From contig CAWIKL010000001.1 of NCBI GenBank assembly GCA_963836665.1, forward strand, positions 2,232,001 through 2,296,000: a stretch of DNA of 64,000 nucleotides. The letters run 5' to 3'. Below, piece after piece: positions 60,894 through 64,000 of this stretch. The notes under the pieces are model-generated. The model had not been told where the DNA came from. It saw nothing but the letters and a program-made list of their open reading frames with translations, and did not search any database. The translations under genes and the position numbers were made by a program. Numbering within the stretch: the first letter of the stretch is position 1; every line of letters begins with the position of its first letter. Source of the stretch: JAICSD01 sp963836665. Its GTDB lineage: Bacteria; Acidobacteriota; Vicinamibacteria; Vicinamibacterales; 2-12-FULL-66-21.

Positions 60894-61841
60894 TTAATGC
60901 GGCGGCGCCATCAGCAGGCCGGCGCCGGCGACGAGATATGCGCGCAGCCGTCGCATCAACGAGAGGGTGACGCCGAGCGCGGCGGGATAGCCGAGCGCGT
61001 CGACGATCAAGGCGTTGGTGCCTTCCGCAGCACCGAACTGTCCTGGGATGAACACAAACACCGAGTTGATGAACTTGACACTGCCCTCGACGATCAACCC
61101 ATCGGTCCACGGCGGCTGGAACCCGAGCGCGTGAAAGACCACGAGGACCTCGACCGCGAGCAACGCGTGCCCAACGCTCTGTGCGATCAGCGCTTCGACG
61201 AGGCGCGGCGGGTTGCCGTGGAGGATCTCGAGGAGGTGCGCTTCCATCGAGGCCACGTTCTCGACAGCTTCGTTGCCGCGGCGCGCACCGAACAGCGGAC
61301 TGACGAGGCGGACGATCGGCGCCAGCAGGCCGATGCCGGTGACCGCCGCCCAGATCACGCCGCCGACGAAGGCGGCCAGTCCCCAGACGAGCGCGATGAT
61401 CGGGCCGTGCACGGCGCCGCTGAATGCGCCGCGCGACAGCATGATTAGCAGCCCGATTAGCCCCATCATCGCCGCGACGACCATGTAGGTCAGGTTCTCG
61501 AAGAGGATCACGCCGGCCGCCCGCGCCGCCGGCACGCCACGGCGGATGAACATGAATGCCTTGGCCGGTTCGGCGAGAAACGGCCCGGTGAACGTCAGCA
61601 TCTCGACCGCTTCCGCCGCGAAGCGGATGCGCACCGTCTCGACGAGCGGCAGGCGCGGCTCGGGCAGCGCCCGCCAGGTCACGCCGCCGCGAATCGCGAG
61701 GTGGCTCGTGTAGAACACGATCATCCACGGGATGCTCCAACCCGACCGGCGCACCAACTCGAAGATCTCCCGCACGCCCATGAAATAAAGGACGACGCCG
61801 AGAACGGCGAGGCCAAGCGCGAGCAGGGCGAGACGCAGCAA
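60894..61841 (-). CDS. Lysylphosphatidylglycerol synthase TM-region/UPF0104 family protein
   Basis: 315 residues with eight or so transmembrane helices. Family features are HLAIRGGVTWRALP, RFAAEAVEMLTFTGPFLAEPAKAFMF, a central ILFENLTYMVVAAMM helix and the late VFIPGQFGAAEGTNALI segment. The group comprises the flippase part of MprF and stand-alone lipid or glycolipid flippase-like proteins. No lysyl-transferase domain is present. The start is a TTG behind GGGGA, 13 nt after the preceding gene, so it is co-transcribed with the MFS and DUF genes upstream. Confidence 0.87.
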   Translation of the reverse strand: MLRLALLALGLAVLGVVLYFMGVREIFELVRRSGWSIPWMIVFYTSHLAIRGGVTWRALPEPRLPLVETVRIRFAAEAVEMLTFTGPFLAEPAKAFMFIRRGVPAARAAGVILFENLTYMVVAAMMGLIGLLIMLSRGAFSGAVHGPIIALVWGLAAFVGGVIWAAVTGIGLLAPIVRLVSPLFGARRGNEAVENVASMEAHLLEILHGNPPRLVEALIAQSVGHALLAVEVLVVFHALGFQPPWTDGLIVEGSVKFINSVFVFIPGQFGAAEGTNALIVDALGYPAALGVTLSLMRRLRAYLVAGAGLLMAPPH

Positions 61842-61854
61842 GGGTCCCCAGGGA

Positions 61855-62367
61855 TCAGCGGCGCGTCAGCGTGACGCGTGCGAAAGGCTCGCGCTTCCCG
61901 TTGGTTTCGCCGTCGAGCTCCCAGCGCCAGGAGTCGGACTGCGGGTTGTAGATGAACGTCGTGTGGAACACCTCGCCGCTGGCCAGGCTGAACAAGAACG
62001 AGATGGTGTTGCCGTCCGGCTTGCCATAAGCCAGGCCGTCAGGACGCAAGCCGGTGCTGGCCGTACTGTCGAGCCAGAGGCACGTAAACGCGCCCGTCTT
62101 CGCGTCCGCGCTGATGAACACCATGGCCTCGTAGGCGGGCGCGCCCGTCGCGTCCTTCTCGTGCGACACTTCGTGCAAGCGTACGTACCCGCGGTTGAGC
62201 ACGAGCTCAGCGTCGACGTCGTGCGTCGTCGGCTTGTTGTCGATCGTGCCTTTGAGCAGCCAGTGGCCGGTGAGCCGTTGGAAGAGCGGCGGCACGGGCG
62301 CTGGCGCCTGTGCCGTAGGCGCGATCCCAAACAGGACCAGGGCAAGAACGATCGCAGAAGACGTCAT
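61855..62367 (-). CDS. Exported DUF1579-like protein
   Basis: 170 residues with a signal peptide (TSSAIVLALVLFGIAPTAQA). The mature part is a beta-rich, lipocalin-like domain: LTGHWLLKGTIDNKPTTHDVDAELVLNRGYVRLHEVSHE in two blocks, then YEAMVFISADAKTGAFTCLWLDS. It resembles DUF1579-type proteins, for which no activity is known. The ATG at 62367 is favoured by GGAGG 8 nt upstream; an ATG-equivalent at 62382 would overlap the MFS stop. Confidence 0.75.
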   Translation of the reverse strand: MTSSAIVLALVLFGIAPTAQAPAPVPPLFQRLTGHWLLKGTIDNKPTTHDVDAELVLNRGYVRLHEVSHEKDATGAPAYEAMVFISADAKTGAFTCLWLDSTASTGLRPDGLAYGKPDGNTISFLFSLASGEVFHTTFIYNPQSDSWRWELDGETNGKREPFARVTLTRR

Positions 62368-62378
62368 GACCTGCCTCC

Positions 62379-63638
62379 TCACAACTGGCGCCGGCTGGTC
62401 TCCGGCGCCGCCATCACCGCCACAATCGAGATCGCCGCCATGGCGATCGTGTACGAAGCGAGCGCGAGGCGGCCGTAGGGCAGCAGCGCCGTCGCGATGA
62501 ACGGCGACAGCCCGCCCGAAATCACCGACGACAGCTGCGACCCCAACGACATGCCGGTATACCGCACGCGTGTGCCGAACAGCTCGGCCATGAACGCCGC
62601 CTGCGGACCGTACATCGGCGCGTGCCCGAACACCAGCGCGAGGATCAGCGCCGTGCAGGCCAGGGCCGGCGAGCCGGTATCAAGCAGCCGCAGCAGCGGC
62701 CAGGCCAGGAGCGCCGTCATGACGGTCCCGAACATGTAGACCGGTTTCCGACCGATGCGATCCGACAGCGCGCCGCAGATCGGCACCGCCACCAGGAGGC
62801 AGGCGGCGCCGCTCATGACCGCCGTCAGCACCGTTCCGCGCGGAAGACCGGAGTGCCTGGTGCCGTAGACCAGGACGAACACCGTGTAGATGTAGAACGC
62901 GCCGTTCTCGGCGATCCGGACGCCGATCGCGAGCAGCACTTCGCGTGCGTGCGTACGCACCGCCTCGAACATCGGCTGTTCCGCCGCGCCTTCCGCCTTC
63001 ACGCGCAGGAACGCCGGCGTCTCGGCCACGCGCAAGCGGATAACCAGGCCGATCAGGACGAGGAAGATGCTGGCCAGAAACGGAACGCGCCATCCCCAGG
63101 TCAGGAATTGCGCGTCGGGTAAACGAGCGACGAGCGCGAACGCAGCGGTGGACAGCAAGAGGCCGGTCGGCGTCCCGATCTGCGTCCAGCTGCCATAGAA
63201 GCCGCGCGACTCCGGCGGCGCGTGCTCGACCGCGATCAGCGCGGCGCCGCTCCACTCGCCGCCGACGGCGAAACCCTGCGCCAGCCGCAGCAGCACGAGC
63301 AGCGCCGGCGCCACCGGGCCAATGCGGCTGTAGGTGGGCAAGAGCCCGATCGATACCGTCGCCGTTCCCATCGTCAGCAGAGTGACGACGAGCATCGTCT
63401 TGCGGCCGAGGCGATCGCCGAAGTGCCCGATGACGAGGCCGCCGATCGGTCGCGCCACGAAGCCGACGCTGTAGGTAGCGAGCGAGGCGAGCGTGCTGGA
63501 GAGCGGACTGAGCGTGGGGAAATAGAGCCGGTTCAAGACCAGCGCCGCGGCCGTGCCATAGAGAAAGAAGTCGTAGGTCTCGATCGCGGTACCGACGAAA
63601 CCGGCCAGCGCCGCGCGGCGAACGGATGACGCGGGCAT
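62379..63638 (-). CDS. MFS transporter, metabolite:H+ symporter (MHS) family
   Basis: 419 residues with 12 transmembrane helices. It begins AALAGFVGTAIETYDFFLYGTAAALVLNRLYFP, as in ProP/KgtP/ShiA-type symporters, and has the MFS loop GHFGDRLGRKTMLV between helices 2 and 3, FAVGGEWSGAALIAVEHAP after helix 4 and a second RIGRKPVYMFG loop. Substrates in the family are organic acids or betaines; specificity cannot be read here. TAACGT ends 7 nt before the ATG. It leads an operon with the exported DUF1579-like protein and the flippase-like gene. Confidence 0.93.
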   Translation of the reverse strand: MPASSVRRAALAGFVGTAIETYDFFLYGTAAALVLNRLYFPTLSPLSSTLASLATYSVGFVARPIGGLVIGHFGDRLGRKTMLVVTLLTMGTATVSIGLLPTYSRIGPVAPALLVLLRLAQGFAVGGEWSGAALIAVEHAPPESRGFYGSWTQIGTPTGLLLSTAAFALVARLPDAQFLTWGWRVPFLASIFLVLIGLVIRLRVAETPAFLRVKAEGAAEQPMFEAVRTHAREVLLAIGVRIAENGAFYIYTVFVLVYGTRHSGLPRGTVLTAVMSGAACLLVAVPICGALSDRIGRKPVYMFGTVMTALLAWPLLRLLDTGSPALACTALILALVFGHAPMYGPQAAFMAELFGTRVRYTGMSLGSQLSSVISGGLSPFIATALLPYGRLALASYTIAMAAISIVAVMAAPETSRRQL

Positions 63639-63645
63639 TTAGGTG

Positions 63646-63651
63646 ACGTTA
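63646..63651 (-). promoter_or_regulatory. -10 element of the MFS operon (TAACGT), leaderless
   Basis: On the minus strand TAACGT ends 7 nt before ATG 63638. It falls at the stop-codon region of the upstream 80-aa gene. Confidence 0.55.
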
Positions 63652-63891
63652 CCCCGGAGTACCGGCGTCGGCGCGAGCCGGGGCGGGACGAGGCGTGGCG
63701 CGCACCGCGCCGATGATGAAACCAATGACCGCGGCAAGCGGCCCGAGCACGAAGGCGCCCGTCATGGCCGCTTCGACCGAGCGGTCATGCTGGTTCGACG
63801 AGAACACCTCGAGCAGGTAACCACCGCCGAACGCGCCGAGCAGGTACGACGGGATCATCCAGAGCAGCCCGAAGCCGATCCGCCGCATCAT
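63649..63891 (-). CDS. Small membrane protein (80 aa), unknown
   Basis: 80 residues with two hydrophobic segments (GLLWMIPSYLLGAFGGGYLLEVF and AMTGAFVLGPLAAVIGFIIGAV) and a Pro/Ala-rich tail. No family recognised. Its ATG overlaps the stop of the truncated upstream gene (ATGA), so the two are translated together. Confidence 0.65.
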   Translation of the reverse strand: MMRRIGFGLLWMIPSYLLGAFGGGYLLEVFSSNQHDRSVEAAMTGAFVLGPLAAVIGFIIGAVRATPRPAPARADAGTPG

Positions 63892-64000
63892 CGCGTGCTG
63901 CGCCGCGCGCCGAGCGCGATCGGCGTGCCGATGAGAAACATGTGCACGAGCAGACCCGAGACGAACACGCTGAGCGGTGGGAACGGACGCGGCCCGATCC
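63888..64000 (-). CDS. Membrane protein, C-terminal end only
   Basis: The last 37 codons of a gene that begins beyond the right edge. It reads IGPRPFPPLSVFVSGLLVHM, then FLIGTPIALGARRSTR. The final helix and its approach resemble the end of the 161-aa membrane protein at 20121-20606 (GPPLPVLINGLLIHIFGVGLPSA), suggesting the same family. The stop overlaps the start of the 80-aa gene by 4 nt. Confidence 0.6.
   Translation of the reverse strand, partial: IGPRPFPPLSVFVSGLLVHMFLIGTPIALGARRSTR

Overview
The window is high-GC, gene-dense bacterial chromosome (about 63 genes, mostly on the minus strand, many in short overlapping operons). The mix of genes points to Acidobacteriota, probably class Vicinamibacteria: a PD40 beta-propeller fragment, a zinc-ribbon Ser/Thr kinase with TPRs, two VPS10/BNR propeller proteins, a DUF3500 protein, M14 and M1 peptidases, several DinB-fold proteins, and Gly/Arg-rich low-complexity inserts in secreted proteins. 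This assignment is an inference from gene content. There is no rRNA, tRNA, CRISPR array, integrase, transposase or phage gene that I can see.

Layout. 1-3.2 kb: end of a PD40 protein, a small unknown gene, a CDP-alcohol phosphatidyltransferase and glutamine-dependent NAD synthetase. 3.2-8.2 kb: a lactate locus, with lctP (followed by a methyltransferase and a DUF3500 gene) divergent from an FMN-dependent lactate dehydrogenase. 8.2-13.2 kb: small DUF genes and a zinc-ribbon receptor kinase sharing a promoter with a DUF486 gene. 13.2-22.3 kb: a 1469-residue secreted protein carrying a PRIEY pentapeptide array, a PQQ-like propeller, a GNAT, a cupin and an amidohydrolase. 22.5-30.7 kb: a frameshifted M14 carboxypeptidase, a TIM-barrel isomerase, an SDR and a catalase-like/di-heme cytochrome c fusion. 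30.8-38 kb: a membrane patatin divergent from that fusion, then a minus-strand run of stress and unknown genes that includes a frameshifted M1 peptidase and a decayed VOC gene. 38-48 kb: BNR propellers, a penicillin acylase, a CotH-like protein, a lone MoaD-like protein, a hydrolase and a beta-carbonic anhydrase. 48-64 kb: a Gfo/Idh/MocA oxidoreductase, DinB proteins, an acyltransferase, esterases, a RES-Xre toxin-antitoxin pair, methyltransferases, a flippase-like protein and an MFS symporter.

The strongest non-coding signal is promoter architecture. At least twelve genes have a TANNNT -10 hexamer ending exactly 7 nt before the start codon, and others have 6-11 nt. That places the transcription start at or next to the start codon, so leaderless mRNAs appear to be the default for first genes, while downstream genes in operons use Shine-Dalgarno sites or ATGA-type overlaps. 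The rule also corrects two start codons. Other highlights are the PRIEY array, the catalase-like/di-heme fusion facing a patatin lipase, three 10-bp palindromes at 17-bp spacing in front of the RES-Xre pair, an 8-bp repeat leader before nadE, a 9-bp minisatellite just upstream of a promoter, and four broken genes.

For most genes the function is a family-level assignment read from motifs; no database search was possible.
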